A stretch of DNA of 64,000 bases from Synchiropus splendidus (GCF_027744825.2 NC_071334.1:58223437-58287436), one strand, 5' to 3'; shown: positions 13,801 to 27,319, counted from the stretch's first letter. Numbers and translations: made by a program. The notes: generated from the letters alone by a model not told the origin.

Positions 13801-14960
13801 TCATCCCAAATACAAAAACCTCTTAACCAACTCTTCTTCCTCTCGCTCATTTACACACATGTACACAATAAAAACAAGGACTTATTTTTGATGAATTTCA
13901 ATGTTTGAGTCCAGAGCTGTGGTGATGTATTGGAATATACAACAGCCAGAGGCGTCTCAAGTGCCGAGTGACGTGTTCTCCAGATCAGGTGTATAGGTTT
14001 TGTTTCGAGCAGACTGAATCACAACATCTTCAAAAGAAGTCTGCTTGTCTCTTTTATAGGGATTTTAAGATTAACCTCTACACCGGGATCAAACCGCAGC
14101 CGAGCTGCAAGTGGCTGATTTCAATGTAAAGACTTGCTCCACGGATCACAGACAGACGGACAGAAAGTTAGCAGGAGGAGATAAATCAGTGGGAGACAGT
14201 TGTCGTCAGCGGTGAGGCAGAGCGGACTAATGGTAAACTTCCCCTAAGCTCAGACTGCGTGTGCTTCGACGTGTGTGTGACCCCTAGGGTCAGATCTATA
14301 ATGGAAGATCCTCTGCTGCATCTCACCGCTTTGCCCTTTACACTGATACTGAGACACACTCTTTTACGCGTGGTCATACACACACATCCATGATTAAACT
14401 GCACACGGTCAAACAATACCACTGTTGAAACAGCAATATAGATGGTCATAAACAGACTCATCCCACACATTAGAAAGCTAAGAATGACTTTTACAATCGT
14501 TGTGATTATATGTGATTCTGTTGTAGTCTTACAGTTGCAAAAGTGCCCCTCTGATGGCTATTGTTCCTTAATTATCCTTCCCAGAGTAAATGTTCCTCTT
14601 CATCTTTAATAGTGATTAGAGTGATGTATACCATGAAACAGTAATAGCTATCGGAGGAGTTGGAGCAGAAATGATCTCTGGACCAAGTGCAATCACAGAT
14701 AGTAGAAGCTGTAATGATCAGAAATTCCCCTTAATTTGATCGAGGGGGTACTTTCATGTTTCATTCCAACAGAAGCAGATAAGTTGCCGCCATGGGAGGG
14801 TAAACTCTTGTGTTTGAACCACAAACCATGTGATCCTCTAATTCAATATTTAAAAGTGCATCAGAGAAGGCCTTAAGGAGGCTGGTCCAGATTTGACATT
14901 ACACTGTGTTTGCTGAAGCGCAACACCAACACCACTTCACAAAACAGCATGCAATTGAAA
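13801..14960. other. no recognisable gene
   Basis: Nothing identifiable between the LINE fragment and the left repeat of the Tc1 element. A 94-residue minus frame at 14186-14470 has no family signature. Confidence 0.55.
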
Positions 14961-15470
14961 ACTGCCTGGCCAAAAAAAAAGTCGCCACCTGGATCCTGGA
15001 TCTGGGGTTGCTGCACTTGGTCAGGTCTAGGTTCAGCAACATTATGTGCTCAAAGAACATTATATGCTCAATGGATTATTTCTTCCCTGATGGCACAGGC
15101 ATATTCCAAGATGACAATGCCAGGATTCATTGGGCTCAAATTGTGAAAGACTGGTTCAGGGAGCATGAGACATCATTTTCACACATGGATTGGCCACCAC
15201 AGAGTCCAGACCTTAACCCCACTGAGAATCTTTGGGATGTGCTGGAGAAGGCTTTGCGCAGCGGTCAGACTCTACTATCATCAATACAAGATCTGGGTGA
15301 AAAATGAATGCAAAACCGGATGGAAATAAATCTTGTGACATTGCAGAAACTTATCGAAACAATGCCACAGCGAATGCGTGCTGTAATCAAAGCTACAGGC
15401 GGTCCAACGAAATATTATAGTGTATCACCCTTTTTTTGGTGGCAACTTTTTTTTTTGGCCAGGCAGTGTA
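14961..15470 (+). mobile_element. Tc1-type transposon, internally deleted, inactive
   Basis: Terminal inverted repeats of about 29-33 bases: left at 14961-14989 (actgcctggccaaaaaaaa, then agtcgccacc), right at 15438-15470 (inverse, ending in gta). Just inside the left repeat the sequence jumps to the middle of a Tc1 transposase, so roughly the N-terminal half is gone. A frameshift separates a short [11 protein letters not shown] stretch from the catalytic part. From 15071 the frame reads through FQDDNARIH and [15 protein letters not shown] to a stop at 15305-15307. Similarity continues past the stop to GGPTKYY. The element cannot move by itself. Confidence 0.85.
15071..15307 (+). pseudogene. 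Tc1 transposase, C-terminal catalytic remnant
   Basis: Remnant of a DDE-type transposase, the enzyme that cuts and pastes Tc1/mariner elements at TA. The second catalytic Asp is in QDDNARIH and the catalytic Glu in LNPTENLW. I count 36 residues between them, against 34 in Sleeping Beauty-type Tc1 enzymes, which suggests a DD36E-type relative. The first catalytic Asp and the DNA-binding domain are missing. A premature TGA at 15305 cuts off the end. The tail resumes in another frame as IETMPQRMRAVIKATGGPTK. Confidence 0.8.
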
Positions 15471-15490
15471 CATATATATATATATATATA
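15471..15490. repeat. short (TA)n tract
   Basis: About ten TA units directly between the right end of the Tc1 element and the LINE fragment. TA is the insertion target of Tc1 elements. Confidence 0.9.
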
Positions 15491-15960
15491 CACTGATATG
15501 TTGTTCCCGATCTGTTGGAGTCCCTCTGGGAATCTCCAAGTGCTCCTATTACCACGGGGGGCTATGGTGCTCTTGACCTTCCACATTGGTTCCATTGGTT
15601 TCTCAACCTTTTCATGTTCCTTATTCCTGTCAGCTGGTATCGCCACATCTATCAGTACCGCTCTACTTCTTCTTCTGCTCCTTGGCCACCACCACTATGT
15701 CTATTTGGTGATCCAGCAGATGTTTGTCAGTATGGAAGCTGAAGTCCAACAGTATCTAGCAACCACTCTTGGTGGTGTGTGGGTACTATCAGTCCGTACT
15801 GGGTACAGATGTTTCTGTACACTATTCCAGCCACTTTGTTGTGCATTTCCATGTATGCTGGTCATGCAAGCGTCTTACACCCTGCTACTATATGTTGGAC
15901 TGAGAGGTGACAGTCAGTGCTCAGATTATCTGAGGTTTGTTCAGAGACTCTTTCTGTTTC
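15491..15960 (-). pseudogene. non-LTR retrotransposon 3' coding end with restriction-like endonuclease domain
   Basis: The minus strand encodes, with stops and frameshifts, the end of a LINE polyprotein. The pieces read HIVAGCKTLA, a stop, then PAYMEMHNKVAGIVYRNICT. Further on are HQIDIVVVAKEQKKK and, after a frameshift, LIDVAIPADRNKEHEKVEK and MWKVKSTIAPRG. The H...GC cysteine-histidine pattern followed by a D...D..V core fits a restriction-like endonuclease at the C-terminus, as in R4/Dong/Rex6-type fish elements. The clade assignment is from memory of the family layout. The first acidic motif reads ID rather than PD. The 193-residue plus-strand frame across this stretch is an antisense artefact. 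Confidence 0.7.
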
Positions 15961-16293
15961 AGCAGAGCTGTGAAAAAGGAAACCATGATGGTGAATTATA
16001 GGTCCATTGAAGAGAGAAGAGTAGAGAACAGAAGTGATTCAGGACCTCTTTAGAGAAACAAGTTGATCATTAGGTGCAATCGCTGTACACCACGTCCAAT
16101 ATAGCAGTCTGTGTTCTCACTTGCTGTTAGCACGGTTTACCTATTGGCAGTTCAACGATTAACAGTTGAATGAGAGGGAGCTATTGCCTTTTTAGAGCTA
16201 TTCTCTGCTTGAAAACGTGGTCAATAAGCAAGGCTGTATTCTGTGTAATACATTGAACTACAGCAGTATGTGGCGGGATTAATGGGGGTAAAA
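15961..16293. other. no recognisable gene
   Basis: Unique-looking sequence between the LINE fragment and the (TAATA)n tract. Confidence 0.5.
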
Positions 16294-16376
16294 TATAATA
16301 TAGTATAATATAATATAATATAATATAATATAATATAATATAATATAATATAATATAATATAATATAATATAATAT
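16294..16376. repeat. (TAATA)n pentanucleotide microsatellite
   Basis: About sixteen near-perfect taata units, followed by irregular AT-rich sequence to 16440. Strand-slippage and instability are expected. Confidence 0.97.
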
Positions 16377-16440
16377 AACTATATATATAATATAACTATA
16401 TACATAATATTAATATTATATATAATATATATTTTATAAA

Positions 16441-19400
16441 TTTTTGGTGCATATGTTAGTTCAGGTTAAGAAGAAAAAGGATCTTTTTAATATATTCCAC
16501 TCTCTGGAATGATGACTCAGATGGAAAATTTTAAGGGTGAATCCTCACTTCTCAATTTTTCCTCCTCCATAACTTCATCAAGAGATCCTGAATTCAAGAA
16601 TTTGGGGTTGCTTGTATGAGATTTGATTATTTTAGAGAGTATCTGGCAAATTGTGTCATGTCAAATGTGAGCGGCAGGTCATGCAATTATCTGGGAGTAT
16701 GTTGGCCCTCAATAGTCTGGAATCTTTAAGGTTGCCTACAATTAGTGAATCAAGACATTCAAAAATAACTACTTTTTTATTTCAAACCTCGCTCTCAGCT
16801 GCATAAACACGTGCCTCCAGTGAGCCGGGAACATCTTGACCATTTCTAAAATGCTGTGGAACAAGGACGGTCCTTTTTACCAAAGTTAATGAAGACTGAG
16901 GGCCGAATGCCGCCCGACTTACAATTACAGAATTGGTCAGAGGGAGCATAGAGAGTGATCCCGCTGGGAACATCTGATATTTAGCTTGGTGAGAAACGAC
17001 TCTCAGCGTGCATTCTTTGTTGTCTTATTATTCACGAAGGCAAGCTCTCATTGATCAGGCTGGTTGCAACTGCTAACGTTGTGAGCGAGGTAAAACATAT
17101 AGAAACACACAGGACTCACAGAAGCCTGTTTCATGTGTCAAGAGCATGACAATACAGTATCTCTATGTTTTTGTGTCACAACCTTTATTGATTGCAGGAA
17201 AAGAAAACTAGAGGCATAATGAACTTATGAGTCCTGCCTCATGGTTGGACAATAAAACCAGGGGACTGACGATTCATGTGACGTCTTATGGACTCTGTGG
17301 ACAGGGTTCGGTGTCTTGTGGCTGACGATAAGCAAGTGTTCTTATGTCCGCTGCGTGTAACTTGCACTACCCAAAACAAAATCTTGATTTTATTTATTTA
17401 TTTTTCTGTTTTCAGAGTTCTTGATGTTCACACACTTCTGCTGTGTAATGCAATCGTTCCCTCAGCAAGGATTCTTTCACGTTTCCATACGTTCAAAGAC
17501 TCTTAAATGAGGAGGACACTGATGATCTGAATTGGTGGAGACAATTGAGTCATTTACAGTATTGGCCAAGTCCGCAGCCAACATTTTGTGCAGACCTCAC
17601 AGACCTCAGTGTGAGGCAGATCTCACTTCAAACCGCTTTGGTTCACCTGACAGAGCTGTCCCTCAGCTGTTTTCATGGGGCGTCCTTTCCCGAATCATCA
17701 GCACAGCCAGGGGTTTGGGAACATACTGAGTGGCCATACAACAACACCATGACAATTGTTCCCAAACTGCACTTCATCCGGCTGAGAGAAGGGCACATGC
17801 GTGACTTCAGTCATTTTGACGCGTAAAATTCATACAATCTTCAATCAAATCTTTGATCCATCACTGCAAGAAACAACACTCACAGCCTCCCATTAGGCAT
17901 TTTTTTTTAATCTCTTAAACACTGCAACTGCGTCAACCCATTCTGGGTTCTTTGTGTGATGTTTAAAATGCTCTACTTTCATTATATTTCCTCCTGCTGT
18001 TTGCTTTCTTTACTTCTGGCATGAAGATGGCTGTCTGGGTTGGTAAGAAAGTAATGCAAGTAATGCATATTTATTGTAGCACTTGCATCATTTTGTTTGA
18101 TTTTATTTATTTATGTATTTCTGCAGTTGTTGTTCTGTAGTAGCTGGCCTCTCTATTGACTCCTGCTTTACAGGTCACTGCCTTACATAAACTCCAAGGT
18201 TCCATGATGCCAGATTTTCTACATTCCTGCAATGTTAGACTGGCCTCTATGTTATGTGTTTCATACTTTCTCCAGTGGTTGTTCCTGTTTATTTGTTAGT
18301 TTGTTTGTGCAGTGTCTGTTTTACAAAGCTACTGCTTCAGAGTTTCCCTGCCGCAGGACTCCACTTTCACTCGGGTCCACCTTACTTCCATCTCATGACA
18401 CGTTTTTATTCATGAGGGGTGATGGTGGGGATATCCTTACCATTATTCTTACTTCATACACTCTTACATTCAATCAGCATTTTAAGACTTGAAGGCTCAA
18501 AGTTCATGCACTTTCATTGCACATCCTGCAGATTTTTCTACATTGTCCAGCTCATCTCAAACACGCAACTTATCTGTCACGATGGAAACATGTTCTATTG
18601 TCCTTATTCAGGCACATCATTTTTATCTGTAATACTTCTGTAATGGATACTGTAACAGCTTCTCTCGTTAGATCTGGTCAAAGGGAGCTGCTCAACAGGC
18701 CAGGAAGGTCAAATGGAAGAGCAACACAGTGGCGGAAGGAGAGTCAAGTACAGTCCAAAAAGGCATGAAAATGCAACATGAAGGGGAACTCTATTAAAGT
18801 TCACAGCCACCTCTCCAGAGACATTCCAACAAGATGTAGTCTCTGAAAACAGCAAGGCCAACACATCAACTAAGACACATCCTGACATGGGCAAAAAGAC
18901 AAATACTGATGTGTAATGCGGGATCAAAAAAATGAATGGAATGTCATTGAAAAGCCAATTCCTTCATTCAGTATTTTAATCAGTTCTGTGTAGAAATGTC
19001 ACAACACATTAGCAGCTTTCCTGTTCCTTCATAAAGTAGTTGAAAGAATATAAAAACTGAGAGCCCCAGTATTTGACTATCTCTGCAGTGAAAAGCAGGT
19101 TTTTACCCGGAACTAGAGTGTACTCTTTAAAAATGCACCACATGTCAAAGTAAGAGAAAGAATGAGCACCCACTGTACATTTCTTACTCATATTTGGTGA
19201 AGAAAACCAAGGAAAGTCAAAATAAACAAAGGCATTTCATGGATTAAGAAACGTTTTCCTTTTCATGTAGCAGGGTTGCGGATCACGCAGGGGAGCGCAA
19301 GGTCTAGAGCTCTCTCCCCCGGACTATGCTGGGAAATTACATATTTAAAGTCTGATATTAGCCGAACAAAAGCTATACTTTGGGGCGTCACGTGACCATG

Positions 19401-22400
19401 GTTAATATCTTGGTGACGGGTGGTACATGGCTGGCCTGGAGGTTGGCCATCCGTGGTGGTTCCTGTTTGATGCTACCTCCTGAGAAGCCTCAGAATAGTG
19501 GTATAATGGCACCCAAATCGCCTGGCAATAAATCTGCCTACTGTCAACCTGAAACATGGCCGAGGCCCATTCCTCTGGTGACACAGTATCACAGTATCAC
19601 AGTATCATTTTCACCCCAGGACTAAAATGAGGAGGGCTCATTCATATAATGTGCATACATTTACTTGTTTCATGCAATAAGTCTATTACATCCTCTGACC
19701 TTGATTTTCCATTTCAAAATAGAGTAATATCAAAAACTTTTTGGACACCCTTAAAAATTGACACACACATTGACGCTCCACAGTACTGGAGTTGATTCCT
19801 CATAGGTATGGTCAAGCCAATGTGACAGAGGTAGCGGGAATGGTTAAAAAAAAAAAAAAGAAAGTAAAATAGCAGAAAACACGTGAATGGCATTGCTGGA
19901 AGCAGCAGTGGATTCTGCCTTAAGCAACAGTGATGATGCCTGGGAACATCATTGTTGCAAATCATGTCTTACATCTGAAAAAGTTACAATCGCTGCCTGG
20001 TGATAATATATAAATTCACTGAATTCACTTCCATCCCAAACATTGTTTCGTACTAAAGATTTTTTCATCCATGGTATAGCTTTGTCGTCAACCGTTTTCT
20101 AGCTCCAGCTTTTTAAAACATTGACCTCAGAGTTGAATATTTCATTGAAAAACAGGTTTAAATCCCACTGCACTCTCTCCTGATGTGCACTTTTGTTGCT
20201 CTGTTACTGTGTAGCGTTGCTGTCTTTGGTTTGATCGTTCAATAACCAACCTCAGAACAAAGTCCCTCAGTAATCATGCAAAGTCCAGTCTTTGGCTACA
20301 GCAACTTTCAATCTCGCCACCTGGGTGGCCTTTAAGTGACCCGACAAAGCATCTCTGAATTAGATTTCTGCCTGTTCTCACTCTGAATGAAACAGTCGCG
20401 ACTTATTATGCGCCCACATCCGCTCATGTAGCCGGAGACGAAACTCTGCGTCACATTTCTGCCTTCATCTTCAGAGAGTGGCTGGGAGCTTTGGTAGCAG
20501 GGTGCGTTTGGAAAACATGTCTTATCTAATCTCTTGTGATCTGAGTTCATCTGTAGATCAATGTGGATTAAGCCTTTACATGTGCGCAGATTAGCTCTTA
20601 CAGCGGCAGCTCTTACAACTCAAATGAGCCCCAGCCGGCAACAGGAATCGAGCATGGAGTTGCAGATAGGCAGTAATAAATCCTGCCAGCAACATATGGA
20701 GGAGGAAATGAGGGATGTAAAGCGTGAAGAATCGACCTGAAAGTGAATGAAGAGATATGCCTCGTTCCTATAGTCATTAAAGTGGCGGCAGCAACGACAT
20801 TGTGATAATATGAAGATTTAATGGAGGGCCTGAGGCATGATGCGGTCATGTGGCAGCGTGTTGGGTAGAGGGAGCATGGCAAAAAGAGAGAGAGACAGTG
20901 ATGCAGGAAGGGAAGAAAATAATGGAAGCGACTCAAAAATAACCTTGATGACTCAATGCATGACAGAATCTATGCAGATTCAAAAAGAAGGGATTCTGAT
21001 TTGATTTCTTTCCCAGTGAAACTCTGATTTCTGTTTGTGCTGATGTTCCTTCACTTACACCAAGTAGACAGACGCAGATGTCGCAGCTGTGATTTGAATG
21101 TCGAATGAAGTTGGTTGGTTTGCTTTCAATGACAAGCCATCATAAAAATGCATTGAACCTTTTCGGAAATTTGAGTCCCAGTGATGAACTCAGTATTTGA
21201 TCATCCATCATCTGCAGTCACTCTTGAATAACTTACATGGATAGATTAACTCCCTTTTTGGCTGCATTCCATTTGCACCAAGCGTGTGTTACTCAAGCGC
21301 TCAACATATGTCCCTGACTTTGCACAGTCATGATCATCACTGAGCGAGTTCATGGTGTAATGCAAAACCTCTCGGAAAATAGAAAGCTCACTAATTTTAG
21401 AAATTCAAGTCCAAATTTCTCGGGGTTTTACTTGGCCTTGAGTAGGTTTTCCACAGGGAAGCAGATTTAACAAACCCTCTGCCAAAGCCTAACACTCTGG
21501 GTTGTTGTTGTTGTTGCAACAACAAGTTGACGGTTTCAGCATCGGTGTTCAAAAATGGTTCAGTCAACTTGCAGTTACCCCACATGGAGCCTGTGCATGT
21601 GGATATAAAAATCCATCATTGATGTAATGCAAATAAACCCATGGCAACAGCCAACAGTTTCCCTCTGTCAAAAGTCACCCGGTGTTTTCACCAAACTCCA
21701 ATCCCCCCGGTAGATGTCCCCCCAGCTCTCACCCTCACCTAGCTGGGACAATATCCAGCCTCTTGCCAACCAGCTAGTGAGTTCGAAAATGTAATGAATA
21801 ATTTTGGTATTCATTACATGTGACAAAAGTTTTTTTGCTGATATTTATCTATGCATAATTATAGCAAATGGCTTGAAAATTACCAAACAGATTTAAACAA
21901 CATTCTCAACGCTGTGCTGAGATCAGAGCAGTTTAATACCAAGGAACACATGACTTTATGAAACAGCACTCAAGTGGCAGTGGTGTCAAAATATGTTTCC
22001 ATACTCTTTCAGAGTTGCTTACGAAGATTGCTCTCAAGTGGCCAACTTGGGGATGACAAGCATGAGCAGTAGGAGAAAAGCATCGGGTAAAGACCCTTTG
22101 AGTAGGAATTAGCTTCTTGGTGGAAGGCTGTATACAGTTCAATCACAAAAAACTTCCTGTCCTGGCAAAATGTCAAGTTAATATTCATTTGACGACACTG
22201 CTGCGGCTTTGTGTCCACCAGAGATTTTCAGAATTTCTCGTACTTTTCTGTTTTATTCGTTAACTTGTAAGCTTTGTTTTTATAACAATGTGATCTGGCA
22301 GAGTGTGTAATTACAATGTCATTCATTGTCTTCCGCTTGTACCTTTGAAGGGGTCACAGAAGACAAAAAGGATGATGGTAAAACTCTCAAAACCAGGGGG

Positions 22401-25400
22401 CCAGATGGTATGATTTGATTTTTGACTGCCAGTTTCTCAGTGCTTAAGTTTGATCAACAGGGAAACAAATATACAGTCACTGATGTCCTTTGCTTGTCCT
22501 CTCCCAAATGTCTGATTTTGGAATGTTTCTGCTTCACTTCCAATCAGCTTTACACTTTGAGGACACTGCATGATCACCCAGATCAGGGGATGTTTGAGAG
22601 GTCGCCTGTAATCTGACAGAACACAACTGGATTGGAGTTCATCCTGACAAGTGTAGTCGCCTCACAATGGATTGTTACTGTGCATCTTTGAATGTTGTTC
22701 TGCACTCAAGAGAGGCTCAGCATCATTTTCCCATGGATGATGCATTGAAATAGCTTAACGTTTTTAAGTCAAGAGAAAATAAAAAATATGTTTTATGATG
22801 TGCCCTCTAACTAGAAAGTGCAGTATATTAAATGTCAGAAGTAGGAAATGAAAATTAACCCAGATGTATCATTGGTGTCATTTTAGAAAACAGAAACTGG
22901 TTGATTTCTTTAACATATTTTTGAAATTGAAATATGGCGAACATTGTCGTATTAAAATGGATGTTAAACCATGTAACAATGTCACTGCACACCTACGGTG
23001 ACACATCAACTAAACTGTGAGAAGATTAGATCACCATCTAAGTAGTGAATGTAATGCCTGCTCTGTTAGAAGGAATTGAGAATTAAAACAGTGTACAAGA
23101 TCATGTTGACATGGAAGCCCAATTTGATTTAGATGATCTATGGATGCAACTTACTAGTCAGTGCTGACCAAATCAGTACCGCATCAGAATCAGAGGTCCA
23201 TTTCCAGGCAAGATGTGGCAGAACATGTCAGGATTTTTCTATTAACAGAGCAGAAGTATCAGAAGGAAATAACAGCAGTCTCCTGAAACATTTATCTCAG
23301 CTGCTGAAATACTTGCAAATGTAGATGACTGTCAATACAACGAGACCCAAACTAACAAGATTATTGACTTTGTCCCTGTGTGTTTCCCACAGCACGGCTC
23401 GGCGCACCAATCAATTCACTCTGGAGCCTAATTCTCTGTGTTTGGAATATAAATAAAGTTACTTCAGTGACTTCAAGGTCTGTTCATCACTTCTGCGACG
23501 CATTTGTTGGAAATGTAGAGAGAGGACCTTTGTGGTGTCTGGAATTCATCACCTTCTTTTCCTCAGCTTCTTTTTTTTTGTTTTTTTTATTTGTTTTTTT
23601 TATTTGGTTTATTGAGCAGAGCACGGTAACTAATCAAACTTTTGTTGAGGAACATAAAATATAAGCATGTGTGACATCAACTTTCAGTGCACTTTACTGC
23701 TTTATGTGCAGAACTCACACGATGGCTGGGATCGAAAACTGGTTGTTATTCAGAAGCAGTGAGAAATGATCAGATTCTCTGGAATCATTAAGATCTGTTC
23801 ATTTCTCTTGATCTTATTGGTTCCTGACAGAAGTCGGACTACAACTCGCTGCCGTCGCTGCGCGCCACTGACGCCACATCACCACCTCCGGCTGACCGCA
23901 GCAGTCACAGCCACCACGGACTTCAAGTGGCGACGGGTCATAGTGTTCAAAAGTGTGTCTTTGTTTTGTTTGCAAAAATAACATGTCTGTTCTGAGTTTG
24001 GTCTTTGACGCCACATAACCTCAAGTTAACCGCTACCATGCCAGTAAACACGCAGCTTACAGTTGTTGTAAAAGAAAATAGATTATATTTTATATATTGT
24101 TTTTTTGTTTTTTTTAGTGATCACTTTTTTTGACAGTGATGTCGAGAACTGTCCTATGTCTGTCTCCTTGCGAAGTATGCATAGTGTCCTGCACCGAATA
24201 AAAAAAGTGCATAAATATTAATGACCGGAACTATTTATTCTTATTTATTCAAATAAGACCTTTTGAGCATGTTGACCAGAAATATTGTATGAGGGTTACT
24301 CCATGTTCCTGGATTGTGTGTCATTATTTTAATCAATTTGTTTAAAAATACATGGTGTCAGAGTATCACAGTGAGATGATTCCACAGTTGAGATGAGCTC
24401 ATGAGCGCTCACAGCACTTTGCAATTCAAACAGACTCAATGGAAGTGAAAAGGAAAGTTGTGACATTGCAGCTCTCATGTGACAGGACAATGAATCCTTT
24501 CAAAGGTTGGCGGATCCAGATGGTTAAATAATACATTTGAATTTTCTCTCCAGGATAAATAGGAAGTGTGGAAGTTCTTCTACACAGCCAACACAGCCAT
24601 GATCGTGCTGCTTCTATGGAGGAGCGGGACTGCCCATCACTGAATGATGAACAGTGAGAAGAGCCAACGGGATGCATACATTCAACAGGATGAGTCAAGA
24701 AGTTACTATTTCCCAATTCCAATACACGTGTGATTAAAAAGCGTGACGGCGTCAGACTGTTCACAGACCAAAACATCCCTGCCAGGCAGCAGTTGTGTCG
24801 GTGCGCCGAGGCCTGTATTAGAAACATGGATGCCCTCATTAATGTGACAGATTGGCATATACAGTATGTGCATGGAGGTCCGTTCACAGTCAGTGTGGAT
24901 TTGTTCTGTGTTTGATAAATGGGTGTTTCTCAGAAAGGATCACACGGACAGATGCACTCTATCCTGACAAATCCGTCTGAAACACAGCCGCGGCGACTGA
25001 CTTGATGTTCTCTGTACTCTCTCTCGTGTCTCCAGTCAGAACTCTAAATAAAAAATACAAGTTTACTGAAGAAAGAAACTTGTTTCCAGTCAGATGAATA
25101 TAAATGGGAAACTGTGTCAGCTTCACACCACGTTGCCACCAGGCTCACAGTCAGATAACTAATGTACCCAATGAATATCAATGAGTCCCTCTAAGGAGAA
25201 TTTATAACTCAGCTGCAATGACAGATAAAACAATTTTATTGCACTTCCCTCCAATCATGTACGGTCTCAACTTAAAATAAAAAAACGAAAGAATGAAGAG
25301 CATGAATCCAATGCTTTGAAGAAACAATTTGTAGCCCCTCGCTGTTGGAGATCCTGTTAATGTTTGCTCATTTGTCACTGCATGTTAGTATGTCTTTGCA

Positions 25401-25734
25401 GAAACTCAAGTTGGTTGTTTATCTCAACTTCCACAGTCACATCCACATCACAATTTAATTGATTTAATATGACCCCACCATCAGCATGTGACTAATCCTT
25501 GTTGTCAATACCGTATATCACCAAGATCAAAGATGATTATGATGCCCAAAATCTGCTGTCATCAACGTCCAAAGCAAATGCATTCTGATGGATACAAATA
25601 TTTAAAACCACTTGAAGGTTGAAATCAGCATGGCAGTGCCCCAGAACACCCAAACAAAACAGTACAGGATGATCCTGACTAGCAAAGTACAAAGGTTATC
25701 TGGACTTTGTTACGCTTTTCAGACAACCGGCCAA
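16441..25734. other. no recognisable gene
   Basis: More than 9 kb without an identifiable gene or element. Small features only: cacagtat three times at about 19586-19610, an A13 run near 19847, a gtt/aac palindrome near 21500, and T runs near 23573 and 24100. The longest frame (24426-24887, minus, 153 codons) has no family signature or splice context. Confidence 0.55.
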
Positions 25735-25999
25735 CAAGTCATCAATGGGATTTGGCATAAGTCGAATGCCATTCAAAATAGCCGATGCGAGGGTTATAGG
25801 TACTACTGTAGTGGTAGAATGCTGGGCGAGAGTGAGACGCTGGGATACTGTGCTGCCGTAACTGTCGTACGCGATGCCAGGCTCTACGTGCTACAGTGCC
25901 AGACATTAAATAAAAAAAAAAATCTGCTGGCATCTGCTGCCCATGGTCATAACTATTGGTGGACGTAAGTCGAGCAGGTCTTAAGCTGGATGTTACTTG
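25735..25999. mobile_element. small DNA element, copy 2, inverted relative to copy 1
   Basis: Shares with the reverse complement of 45313-45604 the blocks gatgcgagggttataggtac, tactgtagtggtag, gctgggatactgtgctg and catctgctg, and the end gatgttacttg. The left end has decayed and lacks the minisatellite and a clear terminal repeat. The 118-residue plus and 88-residue minus frames across it are by-products. Confidence 0.65.
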
Positions 26000-27213
26000 G
26001 AGAGTCAACTGCCCGAAACATCTTGGCTAGTGGCCTGGTTAAGATGATGTGCAGCCATACGCAATTAATGACAGTGTGTTTCACGTTAATTTTCATCAGT
26101 AATGCAAGAAGGAGATGGTAATTTTGACAATTATTTCACTCTATACTCTATTGTGTACCGTTGTTTTGTAAAATAAATGTTACACATTGTCTGTTCTCTC
26201 AAATATTATCGCCACCTGATGGCACTCATGGCTGTTTTTATCCAATAATACATCATCTAGTTTGTGTTGTCAGTTACTGTGAATTCTACCTTCAGTATTC
26301 ACAAAAAGGATGACAATAAGGACCGTCAGTTGTGATTGATAAGATTCTCCCATCTGCCACACGGAAACCGAGCAAAACATCTTTATTTTCAGTTAATACT
26401 TTGTTTGATGATCATGTCATTGGTGTCTTATTTGAAATGGCGACAGGATTTATCGTTGATGTTTTAGGTTGGACTGAGTATGACATCACAGGAAGCCCAG
26501 GCATAAAATTCATGGCCCACCACTATGTAATAGTTCCAGCACACGTGCGCTAAACTGCGTGTAGCTAGGCAACGGAAGCGCATGTAAACCTGAACCTATT
26601 GAATGAATCCGCCCTGGAAAATATATCAGGACTGTGGCAATGCCTTCTTCACACATTCCTGGAATAAGCTGAATGGTTTGATACGAATAGTCCCACAATC
26701 GGCATTCAGTGGTGATTTCCTGTCACTATGAAGAAGAGTTTTGTAATGGTCAGTATGTGGACCGTCATTTCCCCTGCATACATCTGTAACTAGGTAAAAT
26801 TCTCTTTTCTTCTCTTTTCACTTTTCTTTCTTTCAGTAAAACAAAGGCAAAATCACTGCCGTAGCCACTGTATAATGTAACTAAAAATAAAATAATTTAA
26901 AATTCAAATGATTTTTGCATTCACAATCCAATGTCCTCTGAACCCAAACCAAAGGTTAATTGATAACAGAACCACTGTGTGTGAGAGGTTTTCTGTCCAG
27001 TGTCTTAATAACAGTGTAGCTGGGACAAGATCGGCCCAGAGACAAGGTTCATGGTGGGCGAGCCACTGGCTAAATCACAATCAGATTTGCAAACGTGAAC
27101 CCTGCAGAGACACGTAGTCACCATTTGTTTGACAAAAGCTGAATACAAATAGCAGCACACAAAAAGGTTCACTTAATTTAAAGTTGCCTTAACGGTTCAC
27201 AAAACTTTCATGA
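26000..27213. other. no recognisable gene
   Basis: AT-rich sequence between two small DNA elements. Frames of up to 73 codons only, none recognisable. Confidence 0.5.
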
Positions 27214-27319
27214 GAAAATAAATGTGGAAATAATAAATAAAAATAAACTGAAATAAATTAGTAAATATGTTTAAATGCAAATGAATATATTTTGTCGTAT
27301 ATTTTCCGCATTTATTTTC
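27214..27319. mobile_element. 106-bp A/T-rich MITE
   Basis: Terminal inverted repeats of 17 bases with one mismatch: gaaaataaatgtggaaa at 27214-27230 and tttccgcatttattttc at 27303-27319. The interior is built of aaataaa-type repeats. It has no coding content. Confidence 0.55.

Noticed and set aside
15420..16001. 193-codon plus-strand open frame
   Set aside because: It is antisense to the LINE endonuclease fragment at 15491-15960, whose minus-strand peptides are recognisable.
24426..24887. 153-codon minus-strand open frame, among the longest in the window
   Set aside because: No domain, no splice or poly(A) context, and scattered Cys in an unstructured pattern; likely chance.
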